A stretch of 26,761 nt of DNA from DASYUM01 sp036001225 (GTDB lineage Bacteria > Methylomirabilota > Methylomirabilia > Rokubacteriales > DASRDR01): assembly GCA_036001225.1 (NCBI GenBank), contig DASYUM010000264.1, forward strand, positions 1 through 26,761, written 5' to 3'. Under the pieces are notes generated by a model. It ran no database searches and was not told where the DNA came from. It was given only the letters and a program-made list of their open reading frames with translations. Positions 14,145 to 21,780 of this stretch are shown here, one piece after another. A program made the position numbers and the translations under genes. The stretch's first letter is position 1. Each line of letters opens with the position of its first letter.

Positions 14145-14606
14145 ATGCTGCCCTCGAAGGCCGTGCGGCGCCCCTCCCATTACCTCGTGATTGTTCGCGC
14201 GGGTCAGGCGGCGATCTTCGAGGCCCTCAAGCGAGACCTGGCCCAGGAGCCGCATCCGGCCACCCTCATCTGGGACCGGCGGTCTACGGCGCCCGAGGGT
14301 AAGCCGGACCGCTCACGGAGCGAACGTCGGGCAATGCCGGATTCGACCTGGCAGACGCACGGGTTTCACGTCGTGGAGGCGGACCGCTCGCTGCTCGACC
14401 TCGGGGACGCCTTCCCGAACCCGGCGGCCGAGGCTCAACGCCAGATGGACCTCTACCGGGCCGCGTCCGGACACGGCGGGAGCGATCCATCGTTCCCGGG
14501 TCGTTACGAGCGGTCCTTCGGGCTCGAGATGTTCAAGGCGAGGCTGCGGGCGAGAGTCGACGACCATTGGGCCCAGGTCGCTCACGGCAGCGCCCCACCA
14601 CGATGA
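14145..14606 (+). CDS. hypothetical protein with 'HYLVIVRAGQ...WDRR' N-terminus
   Basis: I cannot name this family. The 153 residues begin with a strand-helix-strand unit: 'HYLVIVRAGQAAIFEALKRDL', then 'ATLIWDRRS'. This is followed by an arginine-rich linker and 'WQTHGFHVVEAD', which looks like another strand. The C-terminal half is helical and charged ('AEAQRQMDLYR', 'GLEMFKARLRARVDDHW'). The arrangement suggests a short alpha/beta domain. The ATG at 14145 is chosen because the recognisable part starts there. The frame is open back to 13983, but that part is proline- and arginine-rich and antisense to the ligase promoter. There is no good ribosome binding site. It is monocistronic, followed by a hairpin-rich gap. 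Confidence 0.5.
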   Translation: MLPSKAVRRPSHYLVIVRAGQAAIFEALKRDLAQEPHPATLIWDRRSTAPEGKPDRSRSERRAMPDSTWQTHGFHVVEADRSLLDLGDAFPNPAAEAQRQMDLYRAASGHGGSDPSFPGRYERSFGLEMFKARLRARVDDHWAQVAHGSAPPR

Positions 14607-14956
14607 CAGGTTCAGCGGGTCGGACGATCCCCGCTCCCGCGACGCTCTCCGTCAGGCCGCGCGCCTGACGGCCTCGCCCGGCCGATCCGGCCGGCGACCA
14701 GGACTGCTCGCCACACATCTGCGTCACGGCCGTCTCTGCCGCGCGAGCTTTCGCGAGCGACGGTGACGACGAGGCCCTCCTGATCCGGGGAGTGGCGCCG
14801 AACTGCCCAGACCGGCCGGTTCCTGGCCACTGCGCGCGGCGCGGGCGCTCAGGCGAGACTCCAAGGCGAGAAAGCGTCAAAGTCTCCATGGGTTATGGGA
14901 CGTCTTCGGCGGTGGCCCTCTGGTTGCACTCACGAGGCTTCGACTTGGGCGGCGAC
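14607..14956. other. 350-bp gap with hairpins, no gene seen
   Basis: No convincing gene lies here. It holds a perfect 9-bp stem (arms 14649-14657 and 14663-14671, loop of five) about 40 bases past the preceding stop, which may act as a terminator. It is followed by a GGCC-rich inverted repeat around 14680-14692 and a short stem around CGCGA/TCGCG near 14737-14760. Frames through it extend the downstream gene upstream but show no domain-like content. No clear promoter was found. Confidence 0.45.
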
Positions 14957-15610
14957 ATGAACACAGTGTGGCGTCGAGGACCTGGCTGGATGCTCGCGGC
15001 GGGCGTGCTGCTGCTCGTGCTCAGCCCCGGAGCCGCCCGCGCGTGCGACTTCAAAGGGACGCCGGTCAACGGCACCCTGACTGGCGTGCTGCTGGAGACC
15101 ACCGAACACGTCTCGCTCCGCCCCGGGAGCGTGAGGGAAGCCCACGCCCGAGAAGCTGGCACGCTCTCAAATGGGTGTGGCACGCTGACCGGCCTGGAGG
15201 GCACCATCAAGGTGCGCGCCACGTCGTGGATCCCGATGGACCCCACGACCCACGACCTGGGGGTGGGGCCGATCGCGGGTTCGTTTCAGACGGGGACGTC
15301 AGTCGGGGGGCTTCTGCTCGGCTCTCTGGATTTCGGACCGACGAACAGCGGGGTCACCGACTGCGGGGGCGGGCCCTGCCCGTTCGCGTGGACGTCCGGC
15401 ACGTGGATGATGTCGTCTCCGACCCCCCTGGTGGGGTCGTTCACGGGCGTCGCCCTCATCCCGTTTGGCTGTTCGCTGGCGCCGGGGTGGTGCTACCTCG
15501 ATCCGACCGGCACGATGGGTCCGGCCTGGACCCCGATCCCGGTTCCGCCCGAGGCGACCGAGCGGCGCGGGCACCCGGAGGCCGCGTTCGTGATCACCCT
15601 CCACCATTAG
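14957..15610 (+). CDS. exported hypothetical protein
   Basis: The 217 residues start with a Sec signal peptide: basic 'WRRG', hydrophobic 'MLAAGVLLLVL', then 'GAARA' before Cys29. The Cys follows Ala, and the -3 residue is also Ala, so it does not fit a lipobox; type I cleavage is more likely. The mature protein is rich in Gly, Thr and Pro and contains several Cys (ACDF, NGCGT, DCGGGPCP, FGCS, GWCY). This suggests a disulfide-stabilised, beta-rich secreted protein. Repeating 'GPIAGSFQTG' and 'PLVGSFTGV' hint at a small internal duplication. I do not recognise the family. The ATG at 14957 is chosen because the signal peptide begins there, though the frame extends upstream and the ribosome binding site is weak. 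Confidence 0.65.
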   Translation: MNTVWRRGPGWMLAAGVLLLVLSPGAARACDFKGTPVNGTLTGVLLETTEHVSLRPGSVREAHAREAGTLSNGCGTLTGLEGTIKVRATSWIPMDPTTHDLGVGPIAGSFQTGTSVGGLLLGSLDFGPTNSGVTDCGGGPCPFAWTSGTWMMSSPTPLVGSFTGVALIPFGCSLAPGWCYLDPTGTMGPAWTPIPVPPEATERRGHPEAAFVITLHH

Positions 15611-15774
15611 CTCATCCGGGGCTGACGGCCCCGACGCCCTGAACCCGACCCGACCCTTGCGACGCTTCCTCAGTCCGTCCAGTCGGCGAGGAAGACGTTG
15701 AACTCGCGGGGCCCGGCGGCGCCGCGATTGGAACAGAAGGAGCCCCCGGCGGTCGAGCGCCCAGCCCGTCGCCG

Positions 15775-16284
15775 TTACTGGGCCTCCGGCAGCCCCGCCG
15801 CCTTCCGGATCTTGGCGAGTTGTCCGGCGTGGTCGTTCCAGTGGAAGTCGAACATGGCGCCGACGTAGACGGGCAAGGAGATCTCGTCGGTCCCCATGAA
15901 CTGCTTGAACAGGGGAATGCGGGCTTTCCGTCGGGTGAGGTCGGCCTCCGGCACGCCGGCCAGGTAATCGAAGGCGCTGCGGCGCTGAGCATCGAGGGCG
16001 TCCACGAGCTGCTTGAGCGACATCGTCCGGCGCTCCGGCGTCAGGTCCACCAGACCCGGCTCGATGTCGAGCAGCGGCAGGTCGCCCTCGGCAAACGACT
16101 TCAGCACCTTGACCGCGTCCCAGTCTCGCTCGCAGAGGAGGTGGGTCAGCACCTGCCGGGTCGTCCACTCGCCGGGCGCGTCGGCACGCTCCAGGTGGGG
16201 CTCCATCCCGGCCAGCTGCCGGGTGAGGTGCCCCCAGGCGCTGTCAGTCTTCTTCCGCAACTCGTCCACGGTCTTGTTCGCCAT
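15775..16284 (-). CDS. DinB-superfamily protein
   Basis: The 169 residues form the four-helix DinB-like fold. The three metal-ligand histidines are visible: H48 in 'VLTHLLCERDW' and H148/H152 in 'FDFHWNDHAGQL'. 'ADAPGEWTTRQVLTHLL' is the typical N-terminal signature. Members include thiol-dependent enzymes such as bacillithiol S-transferases and mycothiol-dependent isomerases, plus many of unknown role. The ATG at 16284 has a near-perfect ribosome binding site (GGAGGTGA) at good spacing. The gap to the upstream M28 gene is 6 bp, so it is the third gene of a PIG-L/M28/DinB operon. No signal peptide is present. Its placement beside a PIG-L deacetylase makes a role in low-molecular-weight thiol chemistry worth testing. 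Confidence 0.85.
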   Translation of the reverse strand: MANKTVDELRKKTDSAWGHLTRQLAGMEPHLERADAPGEWTTRQVLTHLLCERDWDAVKVLKSFAEGDLPLLDIEPGLVDLTPERRTMSLKQLVDALDAQRRSAFDYLAGVPEADLTRRKARIPLFKQFMGTDEISLPVYVGAMFDFHWNDHAGQLAKIRKAAGLPEAQ

Positions 16285-16290
16285 GTGTGC

Positions 16291-17505
16291 TCACCTCCGT
16301 TGTTCGAGGGTGGCCTGTACCGTTGCCTCCGCGCCTTCGCGGACGTACGTGACCTCGATCGTGTCGCCGGGGCGGCGGCTGCGCAGCGCGAAGGTCAGGT
16401 CATCGAGCGTGCGCACCGTGACGCCGGCGAAGCGGACGATCCGGTCGCCGGCGCGGAGCCCCGCCCGATCGGCCGGGCTGCCCGTGCGGACGCCGGAGAG
16501 CCGGACGCCCGGCTCCGGCGTCTCGCCGAAGTCGGGGACGAGGCCGAAGAAGGGCCCATAGCCGCCGCCCCCGCCGGCCGGCGGCGCAGCCGCCACCGGG
16601 GCGTCGACGAACGGGAGCCGATCGTCGCGGTCGGCCAGGCCGCGCACCACCCGGTAGGCGACCGCCACCACCCGGCGGAGGCCGTCGGCGTTGATCTTGT
16701 CGGGGGTGTCGCTCGGCCGGTGGTAGTCGCCGTGGGGGCCGGTGAAGAAGAAGACCACCGGGCGCTCGCGGCTCAGAAACGCGGTGTGGTCGGAGGGGCC
16801 GATCCCGTCGCCACGCAGCACGAGCCGGACGTCGAGCCCGGCCGCCGCCTGCTCCACGAGCGCCCGCAAGCCCTGGCCGGTGTCCACGCCCATCGCGTAG
16901 AGCCGCCGGTCCTGCATCCGGCCGACGCTGTCGAGGTTCACCATCGCGACCGTCCGCTCGATCGGGACCGGCGGCTGCCGGACGTAATGACTCGATCCGA
17001 GCAGCCCCAGCTCCTCCCCGGCGAAGGCGATGAAGACCAGGCTGCGGCGGGCGCTGCCGGCGCGGGCGAAGGCCTCGGCCAAGCCGAGCACGGCGGCGGT
17101 GCCGGAGGCGTTGTCGTCGGCGCCCGGGTGGACCTCGTCGGCGTGGCTGGGATCGAGCGAAAAGGGGCTTCCACGGCCGAGGTGGTCGTAGTGGCCGCCT
17201 ACCACGACCGCCTCGTCCCGCCGGGCCGGGTCGGTCCCCGCCAGCAGGCCCACCACGTTGGCGGTCGGGCCGTGCTCGCGGGCGAGCGCCACCCGGACAC
17301 GCACGGTCAGGCCCGGCAGCGGCTGCGAGCGGGGCGCGAGCGCCCGGTCGATCTCGGCCTGGCGGGCGGCCAGGTGCGTCCCCGCCGGCGCCAGGATCGT
17401 GTCCCCGACGCCGCGGGTCGCGCTGACGGCGACGATCCCCCACGCCGGCGTCGTGCCGCGGATCGGGTGGGGCGTGTCCTGGGGGTGCAGGGGACTCTCG
17501 ACCAC
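16291..17505 (-). CDS. M28 aminopeptidase with PDZ domain, C-terminal part (frameshifted)
   Basis: This open frame holds the catalytic part of an M28 peptidase. Zinc ligands are His and Asp in 'GGHYDHLG' and 'PGADDNASG', the 'FAGEELGLLG' acid pair, 'NLDSVG' and 'GPSDHTAF'. 'DYHRPSDTPDKIN' is also typical. A PDZ domain occupies the last 100 residues ('RAGDRIVRFAGV' region). The signal peptide and PA-like domain are encoded by the preceding frame at 17570-18194. The two parts are out of register because of a 74-bp tandem duplication. If one copy were removed, a single 609-residue protein would result. As it stands, the frame could only start at an internal GTG near 17505 and would lack its signal peptide. 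It is followed by dinB after 6 bp. Confidence 0.85.
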   Translation of the reverse strand: MVESPLHPQDTPHPIRGTTPAWGIVAVSATRGVGDTILAPAGTHLAARQAEIDRALAPRSQPLPGLTVRVRVALAREHGPTANVVGLLAGTDPARRDEAVVVGGHYDHLGRGSPFSLDPSHADEVHPGADDNASGTAAVLGLAEAFARAGSARRSLVFIAFAGEELGLLGSSHYVRQPPVPIERTVAMVNLDSVGRMQDRRLYAMGVDTGQGLRALVEQAAAGLDVRLVLRGDGIGPSDHTAFLSRERPVVFFFTGPHGDYHRPSDTPDKINADGLRRVVAVAYRVVRGLADRDDRLPFVDAPVAAAPPAGGGGGYGPFFGLVPDFGETPEPGVRLSGVRTGSPADRAGLRAGDRIVRFAGVTVRTLDDLTFALRSRRPGDTIEVTYVREGAEATVQATLEQRR

Positions 17506-18194
17506 GATGACGGCGGCGGCGCCGTGCTCGCGTAGGCGATCGAGCGGATCGTCTCAGCGCTGGTGGTGGTCTCGACCACGATGACGGCGGCGGCGCCGTG
17601 CTCGCGCGCGTTCAGGACCTTGTGGCGGAGCTCCGTATAGTGGAAGTGCTCGGGCCGCCGGAACGGGCCTTGCGGGTCCGACTCCCGGGGCTCGCCGGTC
17701 ATGACGAGCACGACCTTGCCCCGTGCGTCGAGTCCCGCGTAGTCGTCGTAGCCCAGCGGCGGCGCAGTGATCCCGTACCCGGCGAAGACGGCCTCGCCGG
17801 TGACCTCGCCGTCGTCGGAGAACGTGAAGGGGAGGAAGTCGGTCGCCGCCGCCAGAGTACGGGGCACCGGGCCGGCGCCGGCGATCTCGAGCGTGTTCCC
17901 GGAGCCGAGGCGCACCCGGGTGAGCACCGTGAAGCGCTGCAGGTAACTTCCGCCGTCGCCGAGTGGCCGGAGGCCGACGCGCTTGAAGTGGTCGGCGAGA
18001 TAGGCCGCGGCCCGATCCGCGCCCGCGGTGCCCGAGGCCCGGCCTTCCATGGCCGGGGCCGCCAGGTCGCGCACCCAACCGAGGAGCCGAGCGGCATCGG
18101 GCAGGGGATCGGGCGCCGCCCCGGCGAGGGTGGCCAGGGCCACCGCCAGCCCGACGGCGGCTCCCAGGCGCCACTTCCCGGCGGGCGGACTCAC
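17307..18194 (-). CDS. M28 aminopeptidase N-terminal part (signal peptide and PA-like domain), frameshifted
   Basis: The first 208 residues are genuine: a signal peptide (hydrophobic 11-26), 'GWVRDLAAPAMEGRASGTAGADRAAAYLADHF', which is the usual start of exported M28 peptidases, given here only as a landmark at 39-70, then a PA-like insert (about 90-208, 'GKVVLVMTGEP', 'HGAAAVIVVE'). After Glu208 the sequence runs into the duplicated segment and shifts frame, producing roughly 87 nonsense residues to a stop at 17307. The start is a GTG at 18194 overlapping the PIG-L stop (GTGA), so translation is coupled. Exported M28/PA/PDZ enzymes act as aminopeptidases. As encoded, no complete enzyme can be made without frame restoration. 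Confidence 0.8.
   Translation of the reverse strand: MSPPAGKWRLGAAVGLAVALATLAGAAPDPLPDAARLLGWVRDLAAPAMEGRASGTAGADRAAAYLADHFKRVGLRPLGDGGSYLQRFTVLTRVRLGSGNTLEIAGAGPVPRTLAAATDFLPFTFSDDGEVTGEAVFAGYGITAPPLGYDDYAGLDARGKVVLVMTGEPRESDPQGPFRRPEHFHYTELRHKVLNAREHGAAAVIVVETTTSAETIRSIAYASTAPPPSSWSRVPCTPRTRPTRSAARRRRGGSSPSARPAASGTRSWRRRGRTWPPARPRSTGRSRPARSRCRA
17496..17606. repeat. 37-bp direct repeat, 74-bp tandem duplication breaking the M28 gene
   Basis: Two identical 37-base copies lie at 17496-17532 and 17570-17606, separated by 37 unique bases (17533-17569). The period is 74, which is not a multiple of three, so the second copy shifts the frame. Deleting one copy plus the unique segment joins 'HGAAAVIVVE' to 'SPLHPQDTP' and gives an uninterrupted 1830-base frame from 18194 to 16291. 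Confidence 0.9.
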
Positions 18195-18889
18195 CGCGGG
18201 AACTCGATCAGGCGAAACGCTTCGGCGTACGTGTATCCGTGCGGCTTGCCGACATCGGCGGCGCGCTGGCGAACCAGCCCTTCGACCACGCCGAAGTCTT
18301 TGAGCTGGCTGGCATGACAGCGGAGGGCGGCGAGCTTCTGCTCCATGGTCGCGCTGACGTCCACGAAGGTATCGGGCTCGGCGTGCCCCATGACGTAGAC
18401 CTCGCGGACCTTGTGGGGCTGCCAGCCCTCGGCCAGCAGCTCGGGGAAATGGAGGCGGTCGCGCGCGTAGGGGTAGACGGCGTCGAGGGCCAGGCGGCCG
18501 GCGTGGCGATGGTCGCGGTGGCCCGAGTAGGGATTCAGGCTGGGGAAGGGGTTCTGGGTGACGATGCGATCGGGGCGGAAGCGGCGGATGGCGCGGACGA
18601 CGTCACGCCGGGCCTCGCGAGTGTCCTCCAGCTCGCCGTCGGGGTAACCGAGGAAGACCAGGTCCTTCACTCCCAACGTCCCCGCCGCTGCCCGCTGCTC
18701 CGCCTCCCGGATCGCGGCCAGCCGCTCGGGGGTCATGGCCGGATCCTCGGAGCCCCGGTTGCCGCTGGTCGCGACGCAGTAGAAGACCTCCTGTCCCTCG
18801 GCGACCCAACGAGCCAGGCTCCCCGCGCAGCCGAACTCGGCGTCGTCGGGGTGGGCGACCACGACCAGGATCCGTCCACTGCCGGGCAC
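18191..18889 (-). CDS. PIG-L/LmbE-family deacetylase
   Basis: The 232 residues carry the PIG-L motif 'VAHPDDAEFG' (H13, D15, D16) and the second metal region 'GHRDHRHAG' (H124-H129), the expected zinc and catalytic residues. Family enzymes remove N-acetyl groups from amino-sugar conjugates, for example GlcNAc-malate in bacillithiol or GlcNAc-inositol in mycothiol synthesis. Specificity cannot be read from this sequence. The GTG at 18889 is preferred because AGGAGG lies four bases upstream; the frame is open to 19006, but that extension is basic, low-complexity and overlaps the IclR promoter. The stop overlaps the M28 start. It is divergent from the IclR gene. Confidence 0.87.
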   Translation of the reverse strand: MPGSGRILVVVAHPDDAEFGCAGSLARWVAEGQEVFYCVATSGNRGSEDPAMTPERLAAIREAEQRAAAGTLGVKDLVFLGYPDGELEDTREARRDVVRAIRRFRPDRIVTQNPFPSLNPYSGHRDHRHAGRLALDAVYPYARDRLHFPELLAEGWQPHKVREVYVMGHAEPDTFVDVSATMEQKLAALRCHASQLKDFGVVEGLVRQRAADVGKPHGYTYAEAFRLIEFPR

Positions 18890-18993
18890 GGGGCCTCCTC
18901 TCCGGCTGAACCGCCTGCGATCGGGGTTCACTCTATCACGCGCCCCAAGCCCCCGCCGGGACAGCGTCCCCGGCCGCGCCCGCGACAATTCAG

Positions 18994-19022
18994 TTGACCG
19001 CGGCATAACGGCGGTTTATGAT
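18994..19022 (+). promoter_or_regulatory. promoter of the iclR gene with a possible operator
   Basis: TTGACC (18994-18999) and TATGAT (19017-19022) are separated by exactly 17 bases, each 5 of 6 to consensus. A short inverted repeat CATAA (19004-19008) / TTATG (19016-19020) lies between and across the -10. It could be an operator for autoregulation. Transcription would start near 19029, giving a 35-base leader with AAGGAG at 19045-19050. Confidence 0.65.
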
Positions 19023-19063
19023 TTCGCTCGACTCTTGTTTGGCTAAGGAGTCAACCCTAAAAA

Positions 19064-19852
19064 ATGAAGAAGGCCAAGGCGGACTACCTCATCCAGTCGG
19101 TCAGCCGGGCGCTCGACATCCTCGAGGCCTTCGTCGTCGGCCAGGAGGAGCTAGGCGTCACCGAGCTGTCCCGGAAGCTCAAGCTCCACAAGAACAACGT
19201 CTTCCGGCTCCTGGCCACGCTGGAGACCCGGGGCTACGTCGAGCAGGACAAGGTGACCGGCAACTACCGGTTGGGTATGAAGACCTTCGAGGTGGCGAGC
19301 GTGTTTCTCCACCACCTCGGCCTCGTCAAGCAGGCGCGCCCCGTGCTGGAGCAACTCGCGGCCGAGACCGGCGAAGCCGCCTACCTGGCGGTGCTCGAAG
19401 GGCCGTGGGCGGTCGCCGTGGACATGGTCGACACCGTCCACGCGGTGCGGGTCGTGCCGTGGCTCGGCCAGCGCTTCCCGGCCCACGCCGCCGCGCTCGG
19501 CAAGGCCCAGCTCGCGTTTCGCCCCCAGGACGAGCTGGAGCAGCTCTGGAAGAATCACGAGCTGACCGCCGTGACGTCGCGGACCGTCAGCGACGCGTCC
19601 CGGCTCGGGGAGGAGCTGTCCCGCATCGCGGCCGAGGACGTGGCGCTCGAAGACGAGGAGGCGGCGCCCGGCGTGCGGGGCATCGCCGCGCCCGTGCGTG
19701 ACTACCAGAAGCGCGTCGCCGGTGCCATCGGGATCGTGGGTCCGGCCTCACGCCTCACGCACGAGCGCCTGAGCGGCGAGCTGGCGCCGCGGGTCAAGGC
19801 CGCCGCCCACGCCCTGTCCAGGCGTCTCGGCTACGCGGTGACCGCGGGCTGA
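19064..19852 (+). CDS. IclR-family transcriptional regulator
   Basis: The 262 residues match IclR throughout. The winged helix-turn-helix is at about 8-75 ('QSVSRALDILEAF', 'LGVTELSRKLKLHKNNVFRLLATLE', cited here as a landmark at 30-54, 'GYVEQDKVTGNYRLG'). The effector domain is at about 80-260 with 'FPAHAAALGKAQLAF', 'GVRGIAAPVRD' and 'AIGIVGPASRLT'. Such regulators control catabolic operons and often their own gene in response to small organic acids. The ATG at 19064 follows a promoter of good quality. Likely targets are its own gene and the two membrane-protein genes behind it, or the divergent PIG-L operon; the palindrome at 19004-19020 is a candidate site. The stop overlaps a CTG that may start the next small gene. 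Confidence 0.93.
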   Translation: MKKAKADYLIQSVSRALDILEAFVVGQEELGVTELSRKLKLHKNNVFRLLATLETRGYVEQDKVTGNYRLGMKTFEVASVFLHHLGLVKQARPVLEQLAAETGEAAYLAVLEGPWAVAVDMVDTVHAVRVVPWLGQRFPAHAAALGKAQLAFRPQDELEQLWKNHELTAVTSRTVSDASRLGEELSRIAAEDVALEDEEAAPGVRGIAAPVRDYQKRVAGAIGIVGPASRLTHERLSGELAPRVKAAAHALSRRLGYAVTAG

Positions 19853-20073
19853 CGGCGCGCGACCGCTTCCGCCGACGCCAGCGCCGGGCGCTGCGCGCGA
19901 GTGGGCTCGTCATCCTGACGCTGGCTGCCACCGGCGCGCTTCTCGTCACCCCTCGGCTGGCCGCGCTCCGGATCGGGGGCGTGAGCCTCGCCTGGTGGGC
20001 CGCGGGCGCCGCCTTTGCGCTGCTCCTGCTCGCGCTGGCCGACCGCCCGCGCTCCCCGCGCGGGTCCCGCTGA
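19849..20073 (+). CDS. small two-helix membrane protein, apparent CTG start
   Basis: The frame from 19849 to the TGA at 20071 encodes 74 residues: a basic N-terminus ('RDRFRRRQRRALR', 4-16), a first hydrophobic helix (about 18-34), a short loop ('RLAALRIGGVS'), a second helix (about 47-64) and a basic tail. There is no ATG, GTG or TTG near the start. The CTG at 19849 overlaps the iclR stop (CTGA), in the same geometry as ATGA/GTGA couplings elsewhere in the window. The layout matches small subunits (DUF4212/DUF485-like) found directly ahead of SLC5 sodium:solute symporters, and an SLC5-like gene indeed follows 3 bp after its stop. Coding is likely from composition and context; the start codon is inferred. 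Confidence 0.6.
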   Translation: MTARDRFRRRQRRALRASGLVILTLAATGALLVTPRLAALRIGGVSLAWWAAGAAFALLLLALADRPRSPRGSR

Positions 20074-20076
20074 TCC

Positions 20077-21675
20077 GTGCTGGCCCGGGCGCTTTGCCTG
20101 ACCGCCGTCTGGCTGTCGCCGGCGGCGCTCCTCGGGCTGGCCCCGCTCCTTCTCGCTGACGGTACGCGCGGACTCGGCCCACCACTCGCCCTGGGCGGCG
20201 GTGCCGTGCTGGCGGCCGTGCTGCTGGCCGGGCCGTGGGCGAGGGTCCCGACCGACCGGGGGACGCTGGTCGACCTCGGGCGACGGCGCTGGCCGTCGGC
20301 CGCGCTCCAGCCCCTCGCGGTCGCCACCGCCGGCTCCGCGTTCCTGTTCGTGTGGGCTCAGCTCGCTGCGCTCGGGGAGCTGGGCCGCGCGCTCGGCTGG
20401 CCACGGCCGCTCCCGATCGGCGTGGCCGTCATCGCGCTCGCCCTCGCCGCCTGGCGCCGGGAGGCCGGGGCTCCGGCCGCCGCATTCGGGGCCGCGCTGG
20501 CCCTGATGGGCTTGGTGGTGCCTCTGATCGCCGTGCTGGCGGCGACCGATCCCGTCTGGCCCCGCGTGTGGGCAGAGGTCGCGTCCCGCCCCGACCTCGT
20601 CTTCGCCGCCGACGGGCCGTGGGTCCGCGACGGACACCCGGTGCACGGTGTCGGACGCGAGCTGATGCTGCCGGTGACCGAGGAGCAACGGGTGGTGCTC
20701 CTCGGGCGCGGGCCCGTCCGGGTGGAGGCGTGGGAAGGTGGGACGTCGCGCCAGCACATCGCCGCGCCCGTCGACCTGACGCTCCGGCCCGGCGACCGCC
20801 TGGTCGTCCCTGACGGGTTTCCCGTGCGCTTCGAGGCTGGCCGTCGCATCCCGGGGGCGCCGCCGAGCGGGATTGCGTGGGCCGACCTGCCGGAGCGGCC
20901 GTACGACCAGGGGCGCCTGGTGGGGCTCGGGGTCGCCCTCGCCTTCGGCGCACTCGGCCTGGCGCCCGGGCACGCCCTGCTGCCGGCTGGCCGTGCCGGT
21001 GACAGGGCCGCCGTGCTGGCCGCCGCCCTGGCCATCGTCGGACTGGCCGCGTCGCTGCTCTGGAGCCTGTACGCTGCGTGGCTGGTGCCGGAAGTTTACC
21101 TCGGCGGCGTGGCGGGAAGCGAGGTCTACGAGCTACCGGGCGCGGTGGCGGCCCTCGGCAGTGTCGGCCCCGCCCTCCGCGACCTCGCGCTACTCGGCCT
21201 GGCGGCCGGTGGATTCACGGGCGCCCTGGCCGCCCTCGCCGGTGCCGCCCGGGCGGCGTGGCCCGAACACCACGGCGCCGCCCTCGTGCTCGCCTTCGTA
21301 GTCCCGGCCGCGGTGCTGGCGGCGGCGGCGCCGGTCGGCGCCTGGCCGGTCCTCATCGCCGCCTTCGGCCTCGCCGCATCCGCGGCCGCCCCGGCGGCCG
21401 TCCTCGCCGGCTGGCGCGAACGGCTGAGCCCACGGGGGGTGGCGATGGGAGCGAGCGTGGGTCTCGTGGTCTTCGTCGGACTCACGGTCGGCCACCTCTG
21501 GCAGCTGGCGGGGCTGGGAGGGGCCGCCCCCGAGTCGTGGGTCGGCTTCCTCGCTGCCTGGCCGTCGCTGACGGCGATGCCGCTCAACGCGCTGGTCGCC
21601 TGGACCCTCTCGCCGGGGCCGCGGCCATCCCCCCGGGCGCCGCTCTCACCCGGCTTCGCCGACTTGCAGGGCTAA
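20077..21675 (+). CDS. polytopic membrane protein, strongly diverged SLC5-like symporter
   Basis: The 532 residues contain about ten to twelve hydrophobic helices (roughly 8-27, 37-52, 78-100, 111-126, 133-156, 281-300, 310-332, 365-392, 400-419, 422-446, 455-475, 487-510) and one soluble segment at about 160-280. 'AAFGLAASAAAPAAVLAGW' (428-446), 'RLSPRGVAMGASVGLVVFVG' (449-468) and 'AAGGFTGALAALAGA' (376-390) line up with the acetate/cation symporter regions around the family's late helices. The Ser/Thr-rich sodium-site pattern expected there is replaced by Ala and Gly. GTG at 20077 follows the small membrane-protein gene by 3 bp, as in two-component symporters. It may be an eroded or repurposed transporter; an unrelated fold is possible. 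Confidence 0.6.
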   Translation: MLARALCLTAVWLSPAALLGLAPLLLADGTRGLGPPLALGGGAVLAAVLLAGPWARVPTDRGTLVDLGRRRWPSAALQPLAVATAGSAFLFVWAQLAALGELGRALGWPRPLPIGVAVIALALAAWRREAGAPAAAFGAALALMGLVVPLIAVLAATDPVWPRVWAEVASRPDLVFAADGPWVRDGHPVHGVGRELMLPVTEEQRVVLLGRGPVRVEAWEGGTSRQHIAAPVDLTLRPGDRLVVPDGFPVRFEAGRRIPGAPPSGIAWADLPERPYDQGRLVGLGVALAFGALGLAPGHALLPAGRAGDRAAVLAAALAIVGLAASLLWSLYAAWLVPEVYLGGVAGSEVYELPGAVAALGSVGPALRDLALLGLAAGGFTGALAALAGAARAAWPEHHGAALVLAFVVPAAVLAAAAPVGAWPVLIAAFGLAASAAAPAAVLAGWRERLSPRGVAMGASVGLVVFVGLTVGHLWQLAGLGGAAPESWVGFLAAWPSLTAMPLNALVAWTLSPGPRPSPRAPLSPGFADLQG

Positions 21676-21780
21676 GAAGCACCCGGCAAGAATTGCACGC
21701 GCGCAACGCGTCGTCACGCGAACAGGTGCGATGGCAGGCGCGGTTAGCGGCGAGGCACCCGGCTTGCTCTGTCGGAGGGC

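Noticed and set aside
12398..14302. 634-codon plus-strand frame
   Set aside because: Antisense to the acyl-AMP ligase, whose motifs are complete.
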